50,772 nucleotides of DNA from Ruminococcus flavefaciens (GCF_900108555.1 NZ_FNWV01000011.1:1-50772); one strand, 5' to 3'. Shown: positions 8,194 through 16,008, counted from the first letter of the stretch. Made by a program: numbers and translations. Notes: generated by a model from the sequence alone, not told the origin.

Positions 8194-9249
8194 TTGGAAG
8201 CTGTAGAATACAAATGTCCCAATTGTAACGCGGATCTGAAATTTAACCCTCAGACTCAAAAGCTCGACTGTGAATACTGTCTCAGTTCTTTCACTGTCGA
8301 TGAGATAAAACAGATCTGTGCAAATACAGAAAACAGTATCCCTCCAGAGGCTGTTCAGCTGAAAGAGGATTTTGAAAATAACACTCACCTTTACCGCTGC
8401 AAGAGCTGCGGTGCGGAGATCATGGCTGACAGCGAGCAGACTGCTCTCTTCTGCTATTACTGCCATAACCCTGTTATCCTTTCGGGTAAAATGGGCGGCG
8501 AATTCAAGCCCGATAAGGTCATCGGCTTCAAGCTCACAAAGGAAAATGCCATAGCCTGCTTCAAAAAATGGGTGGGCAAACGCTGGTTCGTACCCTCAGA
8601 CTTCAAATCAGTGCAGCAGGTGGAAAAGCTCACAGGTCTTTATGTACCGTTCTGGCTGGCTGACTGCCATGTAAATGCGGACTATCGCGCTATCGGCAAG
8701 CAGGTACGCAGCTGGACCTCGGGAAGCTACAGATATACGGAGACTAAGGAATACCGCATAGTTCGTCAGGGAAAACTGGTCACAAAGGGTATACCTGCCG
8801 ACGGTGAGACTAAAATAGAGGATCTCCTCATGGAAGCTATCGAGCCTTTTGATTACCGTGAGCTCAAGGACTTCTCTATGTCCTATCTCAGCGGCTTTTA
8901 CGCTGATAAATACGATGTGGATAAGGCTGCGGTGTTCCCGCGTATACGTGTGCGCTCAACGCAGGCTTGTACTTCACTCATAAACAGCACCATAAGCGGC
9001 TATGCTTCCGTTATACCGTCTGTTCAGCAGTACAACATTACAAATACAGACTGGCATTATACTATGCTGCCTGTGTGGTTCTTGTCCTACAACTATAAGG
9101 GTAAGATCTACGAATTTGCAGTAAACGGTCAGACAGGAAAGCTGGCAGGCACTCCGCCGCTTTCAAAGGGCAAGCTGGCACTCTTCTGCGCAGGTCTCGG
9201 ACTTGCGATCGCAGGTATACTTACTGCTATAGGAGGTGCTGTCTTATGA
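8194..9249 (+). CDS. TFIIB-type zinc-ribbon membrane protein
   Basis: TTG at 8194 is chosen because AAAGGAG (8179-8185) sits eight bases upstream and the ATG at 8140 overlaps the promoter. This gives 351 residues. The N-terminus has two zinc ribbons, CPNC...CEYC and CKSC...CYYC. A long soluble middle follows, then one membrane segment at the extreme C-terminus (KLALFCAGLGLAIAGILTAI). Proteins of this build are widespread in Firmicutes and have no assigned role. It overlaps the TPM gene by four bases (ATGA), so the two products probably work together at the membrane. Confidence 0.8.
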   Translation: MEAVEYKCPNCNADLKFNPQTQKLDCEYCLSSFTVDEIKQICANTENSIPPEAVQLKEDFENNTHLYRCKSCGAEIMADSEQTALFCYYCHNPVILSGKMGGEFKPDKVIGFKLTKENAIACFKKWVGKRWFVPSDFKSVQQVEKLTGLYVPFWLADCHVNADYRAIGKQVRSWTSGSYRYTETKEYRIVRQGKLVTKGIPADGETKIEDLLMEAIEPFDYRELKDFSMSYLSGFYADKYDVDKAAVFPRIRVRSTQACTSLINSTISGYASVIPSVQQYNITNTDWHYTMLPVWFLSYNYKGKIYEFAVNGQTGKLAGTPPLSKGKLALFCAGLGLAIAGILTAIGGAVL

Positions 9250-10175
9250 TGAAAAGATTGCTTTCACTCATCGCTTCATGCGTTATATGCCTGTGTCTCC
9301 TTCCGCTTTGCGGACTTGACGCTCATGCAGATGATAATCAATATCAGGGCTGGGGCGGCGACTGGAGAGCTTCAAAGCTCATAGATAACGAGTACGGCGA
9401 GTCGGGACTGTTTTCAAATGATAACAGAAATAATCTCAACGAGAAGATACGCTCATACGCAAGAGACCTTGAAATGAACATCATCGTGTACATCGGCGGC
9501 AGCTACAGAAGCGATAACGACACAGAATGGTTTTGCAGAGATACTTATACCGAAAACTTCGGTGAGGATACCGACGGTGTGTTCTATTACCTTGACCTTT
9601 CGGGCAAGTCCCCTGCTTACGATTATATTGCCACATCAGGCAAAGCTGTCCTGCTTTATGAGAAAAATATAGATGATATCTTCGATCATCTCGACACTTA
9701 CCTGCCCTCGTCAGGTCAGCTGATACAAGAGCAGGATATATACGATGCAGTAAACTCCTTCCTGTCGCAGCTGAGTTACTACTCGGAAAACAAGCCTTCT
9801 TCATTTGCTTATTATCACGACAAAAAAAGAGGCAAGTATTTTTATTACAAAGACGACGAGTTTATTGTATCAAAAAGCAAGCCGTTCATGATATGGGTTT
9901 ACATATTCCTTGTATGTGCAGCTATAGGTGCTCTGGTAGGTCTTATCACCTACTTCGTAACAAAAAGCAGATACAAATTCAAGAGCAAGACCAATCCAAG
10001 CATATACCTTGCAGGCAATGATGTGAATTTTACGGAAAGATCGGATACACTTATTCGTTCGTATGTTACCAAGCACAAGATTGAGACCAGCAGCGGCGGC
10101 GGCGGTTCACGCGGCGGCTTCAGCGGCGGCGGTCACAGCAGCGGAGGCTTTGGCGGCGGCGGTCATCACAGATAA
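9246..10175 (+). CDS. TPM-domain membrane protein with Gly-rich tail
   Basis: The protein has 309 residues. A signal peptide (about 1-28) is followed by a TPM (TLP18.3/Psb32/MOLO-1) domain, starting LIDNEYGESGLFSNDNRNNL and extending to about 160. One transmembrane helix lies near 217-237, and the tail alternates Gly with Ser and His (GGGGSRGGFSGGG). This is the usual plan of bacterial YgcG-like proteins, in which the TPM domain faces outward. Family members are linked to membrane protein repair or surface assembly, but none is defined here. ATG 9246 overlaps the stop of the zinc-ribbon gene, and ATG 9249 is an equal alternative. Confidence 0.85.
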   Translation: MMKRLLSLIASCVICLCLLPLCGLDAHADDNQYQGWGGDWRASKLIDNEYGESGLFSNDNRNNLNEKIRSYARDLEMNIIVYIGGSYRSDNDTEWFCRDTYTENFGEDTDGVFYYLDLSGKSPAYDYIATSGKAVLLYEKNIDDIFDHLDTYLPSSGQLIQEQDIYDAVNSFLSQLSYYSENKPSSFAYYHDKKRGKYFYYKDDEFIVSKSKPFMIWVYIFLVCAAIGALVGLITYFVTKSRYKFKSKTNPSIYLAGNDVNFTERSDTLIRSYVTKHKIETSSGGGGSRGGFSGGGHSSGGFGGGGHHR

Positions 10176-10200
10176 TGAACTGCACGAATATACACAAAAA

Positions 10201-10231
10201 CCCGAAAGTACAATTGCTTTCGGGTTCTTTT
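10201..10231 (+). terminator. Terminator of zinc-ribbon/TPM operon
   Basis: CCCGAAAG and CTTTCGGG pair around an eight-base loop, and a T-rich tail follows (TTCTTTT). It lies 26 bases past the TPM stop. Confidence 0.85.
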
Positions 10232-10253
10232 ATTAAGCAATGTGAAACGCCGA

Positions 10254-10275
10254 GGACTGCCAAAGGCAGCCCCTA
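10254..10275. repeat. Palindromic repeat ending in CCCCTACA
   Basis: The stem GG-CTGCC/GGCAG-CC (one mismatch) has an AAA loop and is followed by CCTACA. It uses nearly the same stem as 247-265. Confidence 0.65.
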
Positions 10276-10307
10276 CAGTACATTCATATTATTTGCATCG
10301 CAGGCAC

Positions 10308-10330
10308 GGACGACCAATGGTCGTCCCTGC
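10308..10330. repeat. Palindromic repeat ending in CCCTGCA
   Basis: GGACGACC-AAT-GGTCGTCC forms a perfect hairpin. The flank has drifted to CTGCA. The stem equals that of the wide-loop element at 92-161. Confidence 0.65.
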
Positions 10331-10350
10331 ATTTTTACGGCTTTTTTCTC

Positions 10351-10374
10351 GGGTGAGCGGAACTCGCCCCTACA
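10351..10374. repeat. Palindromic repeat ending in CCCCTACA
   Basis: GGGTGAG and CTCGCCC pair with one G-T pair, and CTACA follows. It is a third stem type within the array. Confidence 0.6.
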
Positions 10375-10459
10375 GCGCAGAGCCTGCGCCCCCTTGCACG
10401 TCCGTGTATCATTAAAATGGCAATTGCTTCTCGACACGGGGAATATCATCGTAATTGAC

Positions 10460-10486
10460 GGGAGCCCGAAGGCGGGCTCCCCTACA
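10460..10486. repeat. Palindromic repeat ending in CCCCTACA
   Basis: GGGAGCCCG-AAG-GCGGGCTCCC is followed by CTACA. It is a fourth stem type. Besides these four elements and the two flanking terminators, the gene-free stretch 10232-10491 shows nothing else. Confidence 0.7.
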
Positions 10487-10491
10487 AACTA

Positions 10492-10525
10492 AAAAAGCTC
10501 CTGACAAAAAGTCAGGAGCTTTTTA
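10492..10525. terminator. Bidirectional terminator after the oxidoreductase operon
   Basis: AAAAAGCTCCTGAC and GTCAGGAGCTTTTT pair over 14 bases. It has A and T tracts on both sides and lies three bases past the stop of the gamma subunit gene. Confidence 0.88.
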
Positions 10526-10527
10526 AA

Positions 10528-11061
10528 TCATGCGTTCATACCAAGCTCGATAGCCTTGAAGTTGTTAGGGATAAGTGCTGCCTTTTTAGGCGGTACTACC
10601 TTTTCAATAGCCTTCTGCATTGTCTCAAGTGAACAGATATTTGTCTCCTTGAGGAGCTTGCCGAGAAGGATAATGTTTGAACCGCCCTTGAGCTCATTAT
10701 CATCAGCCATCTGCTGTGACGGGATACCGTGAAGCTCGATGTCTGTTCTGTCTGTATCAGGCTCGATCATTGTGCTGTCGAAGAATACCTTACCGCCGGG
10801 GCGTACACAGCTTACAAACTTGTCGAATGAAGGCTGGTTCATAGCGATGAGGAGATGTGGTGTGAGTACGAGTGGTGAACCGATAGGATCATCGGAGATA
10901 GTAACTGAACAGTTACAAGTACCGCCTCTCATCTCAGGACCGTATGAAGGGAGCCATGAAAGTTCCTTATTGTCCATAAGTCCGCAGTATGCAAGTATCT
11001 TTCCTGCGAAAAGGATACCCTGTCCGCCGAAGCCTGCAAGAAGGATCTCTGTAGTAGCCAT
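10528..11061 (-). CDS. 2-oxoacid:ferredoxin oxidoreductase, gamma subunit
   Basis: The protein has 177 residues. It begins LLAGFGGQGILFAGKILA, the signature of the gamma domain (POR/KOR catalytic domain), and carries LPSYGPEMRGGT near residue 37. It completes the delta-alpha-beta-gamma set encoded at 10528-13129, which converts a 2-oxoacid and CoA to acyl-CoA, CO2 and reduced ferredoxin, or the reverse. Its ATG overlaps the beta stop (TAATG). Whether the substrate is 2-oxoisovalerate (Vor) or 2-oxoglutarate (Kor) cannot be settled from sequence reading. Confidence 0.88.
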   Translation of the reverse strand: MATTEILLAGFGGQGILFAGKILAYCGLMDNKELSWLPSYGPEMRGGTCNCSVTISDDPIGSPLVLTPHLLIAMNQPSFDKFVSCVRPGGKVFFDSTMIEPDTDRTDIELHGIPSQQMADDNELKGGSNIILLGKLLKETNICSLETMQKAIEKVVPPKKAALIPNNFKAIELGMNA

Positions 11062-11834
11062 TACTCGTTACCTCCTTCTGTCTTTGGGAATACTCCCTCT
11101 TCAACGTCCTTGTATACGCCGAGAGGATAGTATGGGATCATTTCGTCCTGAAGTCTCTTGATAGCGTCAAGAGGAGCAAGTCCCCAGTTTGTAGGACAAG
11201 TTGAAAGTACCTCTACGATAGAGAAGCCCTTTCCTGCCTTCTGGTTCTCGAATGCCTTGCGGATAGCCTTCTTTGCAGCCTTGATGTGCGGTACGCTGTC
11301 AACTGCAACACGCTCAGCATATGCTGTACCTGTAAGTGTTGAGAGCATCTCACATACCTTTACAGGATAGCCTGCAAGCTCAGGACTTCTTCCGAAAGGT
11401 GTTGTCTGTGTTACCTGTCCCGGAAGTGTTGTAGGAGCCATCTGACCGCCTGTCATTCCGTAGATAGTGTTGTTGATGAAGATAACGACGATGTTCTCGC
11501 CTCTTGTTGCAACGTGAACTGTCTCAGCAGTACCGATAGCAGCAAGGTCGCCGTCGCCCTGATATGTAAATACGAACTTATCAGGATTTGTACGCTTTAC
11601 GCCTGTAGCTACAGCAGGAGCACGTCCGTGTGCAGCCTCGATCATATCACAGTTAAAATAATCATATGCCATTACAGAGCAGCCAACAGGACATACTCCG
11701 ATAGTATCGCCCTCGATGCCCATTTCGTCGATGACTTCACAGAGTATTCTGTGAACTATACCATGTGTACAGCCGGGGCAGTAATGTGTAGGAATGTCAA
11801 TAAGTGACTTTGGTCTTTCAAATACTACAGCCAT
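11061..11834 (-). CDS. 2-oxoacid:ferredoxin oxidoreductase, beta subunit (TPP-binding)
   Basis: The protein has 257 residues and binds thiamine pyrophosphate. CPGCTHGIVHR (19-29), YQGDGDLAAIGTAE and the Mg-binding NNTIYGMTGGQMAPTT are the TPP-domain motifs of Kor/Vor beta subunits. There is no 4Fe-4S cysteine set of its own beyond the N-terminal CPGC region. The start overlaps the alpha stop (TGATG), as expected for stoichiometric subunits. The GGQMAPTT motif is shared by Kor and Vor clades. Confidence 0.9.
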   Translation of the reverse strand: MAVVFERPKSLIDIPTHYCPGCTHGIVHRILCEVIDEMGIEGDTIGVCPVGCSVMAYDYFNCDMIEAAHGRAPAVATGVKRTNPDKFVFTYQGDGDLAAIGTAETVHVATRGENIVVIFINNTIYGMTGGQMAPTTLPGQVTQTTPFGRSPELAGYPVKVCEMLSTLTGTAYAERVAVDSVPHIKAAKKAIRKAFENQKAGKGFSIVEVLSTCPTNWGLAPLDAIKRLQDEMIPYYPLGVYKDVEEGVFPKTEGGNE

Positions 11835-12892
11835 CAGAGAGCACCTCCCATTCTCTTGATCTCGCCCAGCACCTCAGCAGGTGAAGGGATTACGCCGCCT
11901 GTTCTTCCGAAGAACTCTACAGGCTTTGAGCAGTTGATAGCAAGCTTGATATCCTCTATCATCTGTCCCATTGACATTTCTACGCTGAGAAGCTTCTTAG
12001 CGTTCTTAGCAGCCTCGTTGATCTCCTTTACAGGGAATGGCCACAGTGTCTTAGGACGGAAGAGACCAGCCTTGATGCCCTGTGCTCTTGCATCGTTTAC
12101 AGCAGACTTTGCAACTCTTGCTGTTGCACCGAATGCGCATACGAGTATATCACAGTCCTCTGTGAGGTAAAGCTCTGCTTCTGTCTCTGTTTCCTTGATT
12201 ATCTCGTATCTCTTGTAACGGTCAAGGATAGAATTTTCAAGCTCGTCAGGCTTAAGATAGAGTGAGTTGATGATGTGATGCTCTCTCTTCATCTTATGTC
12301 CGTTTGCAGCCCAGCCGCTCTTATCGTAAGCTTCGGGGTTGATCTCAGGGAATGTAACAGGCTCCATCATCTGTCCGAGAAGTCCATCTGCAAGGATCAT
12401 TGCAGGCATACGGTACTTGTCAGCACGGTCGAAAGCCTTTACAACGTAGTCTACCATTTCCTGTACTGATGCAGGAGCATATACGAGGAGCTGGAAGTCG
12501 CCGTGACCGAGAGCCTTTGTAGCCTGCCAGTAGTCAGCCTGTGATGGCTGGATACCGCCGAGACCAGGGCCGCCTCTCTCTACGTTGATGATCACAGCAG
12601 GAAGGTCTGAACCTGCTATGTATGAAACACCTTCACTCTTGAGTGAGATTCCGGGTGAGGACGATGATGTCATTGCACGAACGCCTGTTGAAGCAGCGCC
12701 GAGTACCATGTTGATAGCAGCGATCTCGGACTCTGCCTGTAAGAATACGCCGCCTGCCTTATGCATACGCTTTGCCATATAAGCGGCAAGCTCTGTCTGA
12801 GGAGTGATCGGGTAGCCGAAGAAGCATTTACAGCCTGCTCTGATAGCAGCCTCTGCCAGTGCCTCGTTACCCTTCATAAGATTTCTTTCCAA
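11834..12892 (-). CDS. 2-oxoacid:ferredoxin oxidoreductase, alpha subunit (VorB/KorA type)
   Basis: The protein has 352 residues. The pyrimidine-binding domain shows FGYPITPQTEL (25-35), followed by QAESEIAAINMVLGAASTG and TSSSSPGISLKSEG. Length and the separate gamma gene fit the four-subunit class. By overall look it most resembles proteins annotated as 3-methyl-2-oxobutanoate dehydrogenase VorB in Clostridia. That would suit rumen cocci that carboxylate isobutyryl-CoA to make valine, an inference. It follows the ferredoxin gene by 30 bases. Confidence 0.9.
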   Translation of the reverse strand: MERNLMKGNEALAEAAIRAGCKCFFGYPITPQTELAAYMAKRMHKAGGVFLQAESEIAAINMVLGAASTGVRAMTSSSSPGISLKSEGVSYIAGSDLPAVIINVERGGPGLGGIQPSQADYWQATKALGHGDFQLLVYAPASVQEMVDYVVKAFDRADKYRMPAMILADGLLGQMMEPVTFPEINPEAYDKSGWAANGHKMKREHHIINSLYLKPDELENSILDRYKRYEIIKETETEAELYLTEDCDILVCAFGATARVAKSAVNDARAQGIKAGLFRPKTLWPFPVKEINEAAKNAKKLLSVEMSMGQMIEDIKLAINCSKPVEFFGRTGGVIPSPAEVLGEIKRMGGAL

Positions 12893-12922
12893 AGCTAAAC
12901 AGCTCCTTTCAACGAATATAGA

Positions 12923-13129
12923 TTATTTTTGAATAACGATAGCACAGTCAGGACACATTGTTGCGCACATTGCACAGCTTATGCAAGCTGACTGGTCGGT
13001 ACACTCTGCATAGAAATAGCCCTTCTTGTTACGGTGCTCCTTCTGAAGAACAACGATCTTCTTAGGACAGGCAGCTGTACACAGTCCGCAGCCTTTGCAG
13101 CGTTCAGTTATTACTGTCATTTTTTCCAT
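12923..13129 (-). CDS. 2-oxoacid:ferredoxin oxidoreductase, delta subunit (2x[4Fe-4S] ferredoxin)
   Basis: The protein has 68 residues and two cluster motifs: CKGCGLCTAACP (12-23), and CISCAMCATMCPD (49-61), both CxxCxxCxxxC-P. It passes electrons between the catalytic subunits and free ferredoxin. It is the first gene of the operon. No clear promoter could be read upstream, where 13140-13256 is occupied by tandem repeats. Confidence 0.92.
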   Translation of the reverse strand: MEKMTVITERCKGCGLCTAACPKKIVVLQKEHRNKKGYFYAECTDQSACISCAMCATMCPDCAIVIQK

Positions 13130-13170
13130 ACACCTTTCGCTCCTTTCAGATTGATTAATTCTATGGTCTA

Positions 13171-13249
13171 ATCAGGAATTCGGGGTTCGGAATCCGAAGT
13201 CAAGCACCTGAATACTCAATTCCGCATTCCGAATTCCGCATTCCGAATT
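13171..13249. repeat. Tandem AATTCCGCATTCCG repeat
   Basis: The 14-base unit AATTCCGCATTCCG occurs twice in tandem (13218-13231 and 13232-13245), followed by AATTA. Related words (GGAATTCGGGGTTCGGAATCCG) lie at 13174-13195. The same 14-mer occurs at 42895-42908. There is no coding signal. Confidence 0.75.
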
Positions 13250-13256
13250 ATCAGCA

Positions 13257-13913
13257 TCAGCCCCAGACGGGCTTTACATATATCTTAGCCGAAAAAACAT
13301 CGGGCTTGTCTGAAAGCTTTGCGATGTCCTCGGGATATACCGTATACTTAACGGGAAGTCCTGTGAGCCTTGAAGTCTCTTCCGCAAAGCTGCGGGACTG
13401 TTCTATTATCTCAAGGCTTGTCTCACATCCGAGATTGGTATTGTTGATGATAGCGGTATGCTTCATACGTGCAGCCGCCTCTATCTCATACATCAGCTTT
13501 GTTACCTCTTCCGCTGTATTGGTAAGGTATCTGCGCTGATTGATGACGTAATACATCTCGATACTGTCCTTGAACTGCTCAAGATCATCGGCATAGCGTC
13601 CAAGTGCAACAGCACCTGCGTCGTCGCCGCCTACGTCTATTATAAGGCAGTCCTCGTCCATAGCAAGCTCGACTACATCGAACTGTATCGACGGGATATC
13701 GAGATTGCTCCTTGCAAAATCGGGAGCGATGAGCCTTATGCCCTTTTCCTCGAAAAGGTCGCGGAAATCCGCTGTTCGGAAATATGGGTTTACTATATCA
13801 AGATCGACTATGGCCGCAGTTTTTCCCTCGGCTGCGGCTTTTACCGCAAGATTTACCGAGAAATTGGTCTTCCCGCTTCCGTAGTGACCTGTGATTATCT
13901 TTATATTCTTCAT
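13257..13913 (-). CDS. P-loop ATPase, ParA/MinD-like
   Basis: The chosen start (MKNIKIITGHYGSGKTN) gives 218 residues, with AAGAGGAT upstream and a promoter at 13956-13984. Walker A is GHYGSGKT (9-16). A switch-like VDLDIVNPYFRTADF and CLIIDVGGDDAGAVAL resemble the deviant-Walker SIMIBI family. No DNA-binding or membrane-targeting domain is visible, and no partner such as ParB lies nearby. The cellular role is unknown; similar stand-alone ATPases are sometimes annotated as cobyrinic acid synthase-like. Confidence 0.75.
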   Translation of the reverse strand: MKNIKIITGHYGSGKTNFSVNLAVKAAAEGKTAAIVDLDIVNPYFRTADFRDLFEEKGIRLIAPDFARSNLDIPSIQFDVVELAMDEDCLIIDVGGDDAGAVALGRYADDLEQFKDSIEMYYVINQRRYLTNTAEEVTKLMYEIEAAARMKHTAIINNTNLGCETSLEIIEQSRSFAEETSRLTGLPVKYTVYPEDIAKLSDKPDVFSAKIYVKPVWG

Positions 13914-13955
13914 AAATATCCTCTTGGCTTGTTTGTGAAAAATCCTACAACCTAT

Positions 13956-13984
13956 ATTATACCACTTTAAATAATCAATTGCAA
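13956..13984 (-). promoter_or_regulatory. Promoter of the P-loop ATPase gene
   Basis: On the minus strand, TTGCAA (13979-13984) and TATAAT (13956-13961) are 17 bases apart. The predicted start is near 13949, giving a 35-base leader. Confidence 0.75.
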
Positions 13985-14028
13985 GTGGAATTTTTAACAT
14001 TCAACTGTCAGTTTTTTGTATAAGCAGG

Positions 14029-14055
14029 CAAAAGCCCCGACTTTATGTCGGGGCT
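14029..14055 (-). terminator. Intrinsic terminator
   Basis: GCCCCGAC/GTCGGGGC has a five-base loop and is followed on the minus strand by TTTTG. No recognised gene ends directly before it. The stretch 14056-14236 upstream holds only a possible 31-codon frame (14101-14196). Confidence 0.7.
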
Positions 14056-14236
14056 TGGACTTGCCGGAATAAAAGTAAACTGATTTACAAATACAAACTG
14101 TCAAACAATAATACCAAAATAAGGATAATCAAATGTCTGACCACCGTAATAGCTCGTTACCGAACCGCCTCTTACTGAAATGCTCACACCATTCATCGCA
14201 GTCAGCCCCTCCCCCTTTAACTACCATGAATACTTG

Positions 14237-14296
14237 AAAAAGTCCAGCTTTCGGCTGGACTTTTTGACAAGCTGCGGGGCGGATATTATCCGCCCC
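14237..14296. terminator. Bidirectional terminator plus palindrome after the sigma operon
   Basis: AAAAAGTCCAGC-TTTC-GGCTGGACTTTTT (14237-14265) is a strong two-way terminator. Next to it, GGGGCGGAT/ATCCGCCCC (14276-14296) is a second hairpin with the same stem as 5046-5064. Both lie past the stop at 14307. Confidence 0.85.
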
Positions 14297-14306
14297 ATTA
14301 TTTTTA

Positions 14307-15428
14307 TCATACTGCTTCAAATCTTTTTGCAAAATCATTCTCGTCAGCGATCGCACTTCCGCTTGCAGAGATTTTTATGATAAAGTTTTCGTCTATCCTT
14401 CTTACATATATATTTTGGAAGTAGCCGTCGTCCTCAATCCTTATCATATAATAGTCCTTGCCGCCGAGTGTTACCAAGTCAGGGCCGCTTACATATGAAT
14501 AAACAGTATCGGTAAGACCGTTTTCAATATAGTCGTTCAGATAACTTTCCTCAGATATATTTGGTGTATCAGGATATCTGAGTTTTGTATTGATAAAACT
14601 TACATCCATTCCGCCTTCTGCATTGGCGTATGTTACGACAGCATCATCAATGCTTGTGAAATAAACATTTCTTTCTTCCTCAGTCATAAATCTTGTAGGC
14701 ATAACATAATGGGTGTAGAGGTCATCTTCATTAAGGAAAGATGTTCCTGTTGGAGCCGTGAACTTAAAGCCCGCAAACTCAGATGTATAAACATTTCCGT
14801 TTGAAACGCCCCTCTTGAAAGCAGTTCCTTCTGCTGCTGCGGCTTCATCAAGTCTGCCGCTGTCTGTTTTGGGTGCAGCAGTTGTTGTAGTCTGCGGCTT
14901 GGCTGTAGTCTTTTCAGTGGTCTGTGTCTGCATTGCAGCAGCATTTGAAGATGTAGTTACTGGCTTTTCTGTGGTTTTTACTGTTGTCTTTGCAGGCTGT
15001 GTCTTCCTGGCAGCTGTAGTCACTGCAGCCTTTACTGTTGTTTCTGTGCTCATCTTGTCTGTTGTGACAGCTGTTACCGCCGCAGTGATTCCTCCTCCGT
15101 CGGAAAGGCTGCCGTTTCTGTTAAAAAGTAAAACACTGCCGATGACAGCTCCTGTAACGAGGACCAGTGAAGCTGCTGTAAGGAGAGGTGTGAGCCACAC
15201 AGGTCTCTTTACGCGGTCAACTCCGCTGACTGACTCCTCATCGTAATTTATATTGTTATCTTTCCTTGCTCTTTCTATTTCTTTCTTTTTCATTTTGTAG
15301 TTCCTTTCGCTCACTGCGAGCAGCCTTTCAAACTGCTCATCGTCGATATTCGGGCTCATATCCGTAAAATCTTCCATAAGCTCGTCCTCTGCATTTTCAA
15401 ATGTATCAAACAGATCTATTTTTTTCAC
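14307..15428 (-). CDS. Membrane-spanning partner of ECF sigma factor (putative anti-sigma factor)
   Basis: GTG at 15428 is preferred over ATG 15467 because AAAGGAGGAG precedes it at ideal distance, giving 373 residues. The cytoplasmic N-terminus (about 1-105) is acidic with a basic coil. One transmembrane helix (LLTAASLVLVTGAVIGSVLLF) follows, then a Thr/Ala linker of about 80 residues and an outer domain of about 170. It directly follows a sigma gene, so an anti-sigma role is inferred. The plan resembles the RsgI-type sensors of cellulosome clostridia, but no known carbohydrate-binding motif is seen in the outer domain. Confidence 0.7.
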   Translation of the reverse strand: MKKIDLFDTFENAEDELMEDFTDMSPNIDDEQFERLLAVSERNYKMKKKEIERARKDNNINYDEESVSGVDRVKRPVWLTPLLTAASLVLVTGAVIGSVLLFNRNGSLSDGGGITAAVTAVTTDKMSTETTVKAAVTTAARKTQPAKTTVKTTEKPVTTSSNAAAMQTQTTEKTTAKPQTTTTAAPKTDSGRLDEAAAAEGTAFKRGVSNGNVYTSEFAGFKFTAPTGTSFLNEDDLYTHYVMPTRFMTEEERNVYFTSIDDAVVTYANAEGGMDVSFINTKLRYPDTPNISEESYLNDYIENGLTDTVYSYVSGPDLVTLGGKDYYMIRIEDDGYFQNIYVRRIDENFIIKISASGSAIADENDFAKRFEAV

Positions 15429-15441
15429 AGCTGCTCCTCCT

Positions 15442-16008
15442 TTACTTTGTGATACCGACTTCGGCAAGCTTGACGCGAAGCTTTTCCATTGCTCTCGTAC
15501 ATCGTGAGCGGACGGACGATGCCGTCATTGATACTGTTTTTGCTATCTCCGATGATTTGCGGTTATAATAGAATTTCTGTATCAGTATCGTCGTGTCAGG
15601 TTCGCCGAGTTCCTTTATCTTCTGAAGAAGGATCCTGCGGAGTTCCGAACTGTCAACGCGTTCGTCAACGCTGAAATCGGAAACAAGCTCTGCCATACCC
15701 TCTTCATCTGTATATGCGTTATGGCTGTTTGCTGCGGAAAGTCTTCTGAAACGGTCTATGGCGTTGTGTTTAGCCACAGTCCCGATGTATCCCTTGATAT
15801 CGTTTACGTATTTTTCGTTATACTCGAACTTTATGAATATATCCGTGAACACATCACAGAAGCACTCCTCTATATCTTCCTTCGTGCCGCAGCTTCTGAG
15901 CTTATTGAATACTATGGCATAAACATATCTGCCGTACTCTTTCATCAGCCGTCTGTGACATTCAGCAGGGGAAGTATCGAGAAGCTCCTTCAGCTCGTTC
16001 CCTGTCAT
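15442..16008 (-). CDS. ECF-type RNA polymerase sigma factor
   Basis: ATG at 16008 is chosen because AAGGAGGG lies six bases upstream, while the ATG at 16014 is too close. This gives 188 residues. Region 2 spans about 15-90 (EDIEECFCDVFTDIFIKF, then YIGTVAKHNAIDRFRR). Region 4 carries a helix-turn-helix, KSSEIAKTVSMTASSVRSRC, near 150-172. There is no region 1 or 3, typical of the ECF group. The neighbouring membrane protein is probably its regulator. The target promoters are not visible. Confidence 0.9.
   Translation of the reverse strand: MTGNELKELLDTSPAECHRRLMKEYGRYVYAIVFNKLRSCGTKEDIEECFCDVFTDIFIKFEYNEKYVNDIKGYIGTVAKHNAIDRFRRLSAANSHNAYTDEEGMAELVSDFSVDERVDSSELRRILLQKIKELGEPDTTILIQKFYYNRKSSEIAKTVSMTASSVRSRCTRAMEKLRVKLAEVGITK

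Noticed and set aside
10175..10492. 105-codon plus-strand frame
   Set aside because: It consists of a terminator and the palindrome array; no protein family pattern.
14129..14356. 75-codon minus-strand frame
   Set aside because: It runs through a strong bidirectional terminator and the end of the anti-sigma gene, and no ribosome-binding site is seen.
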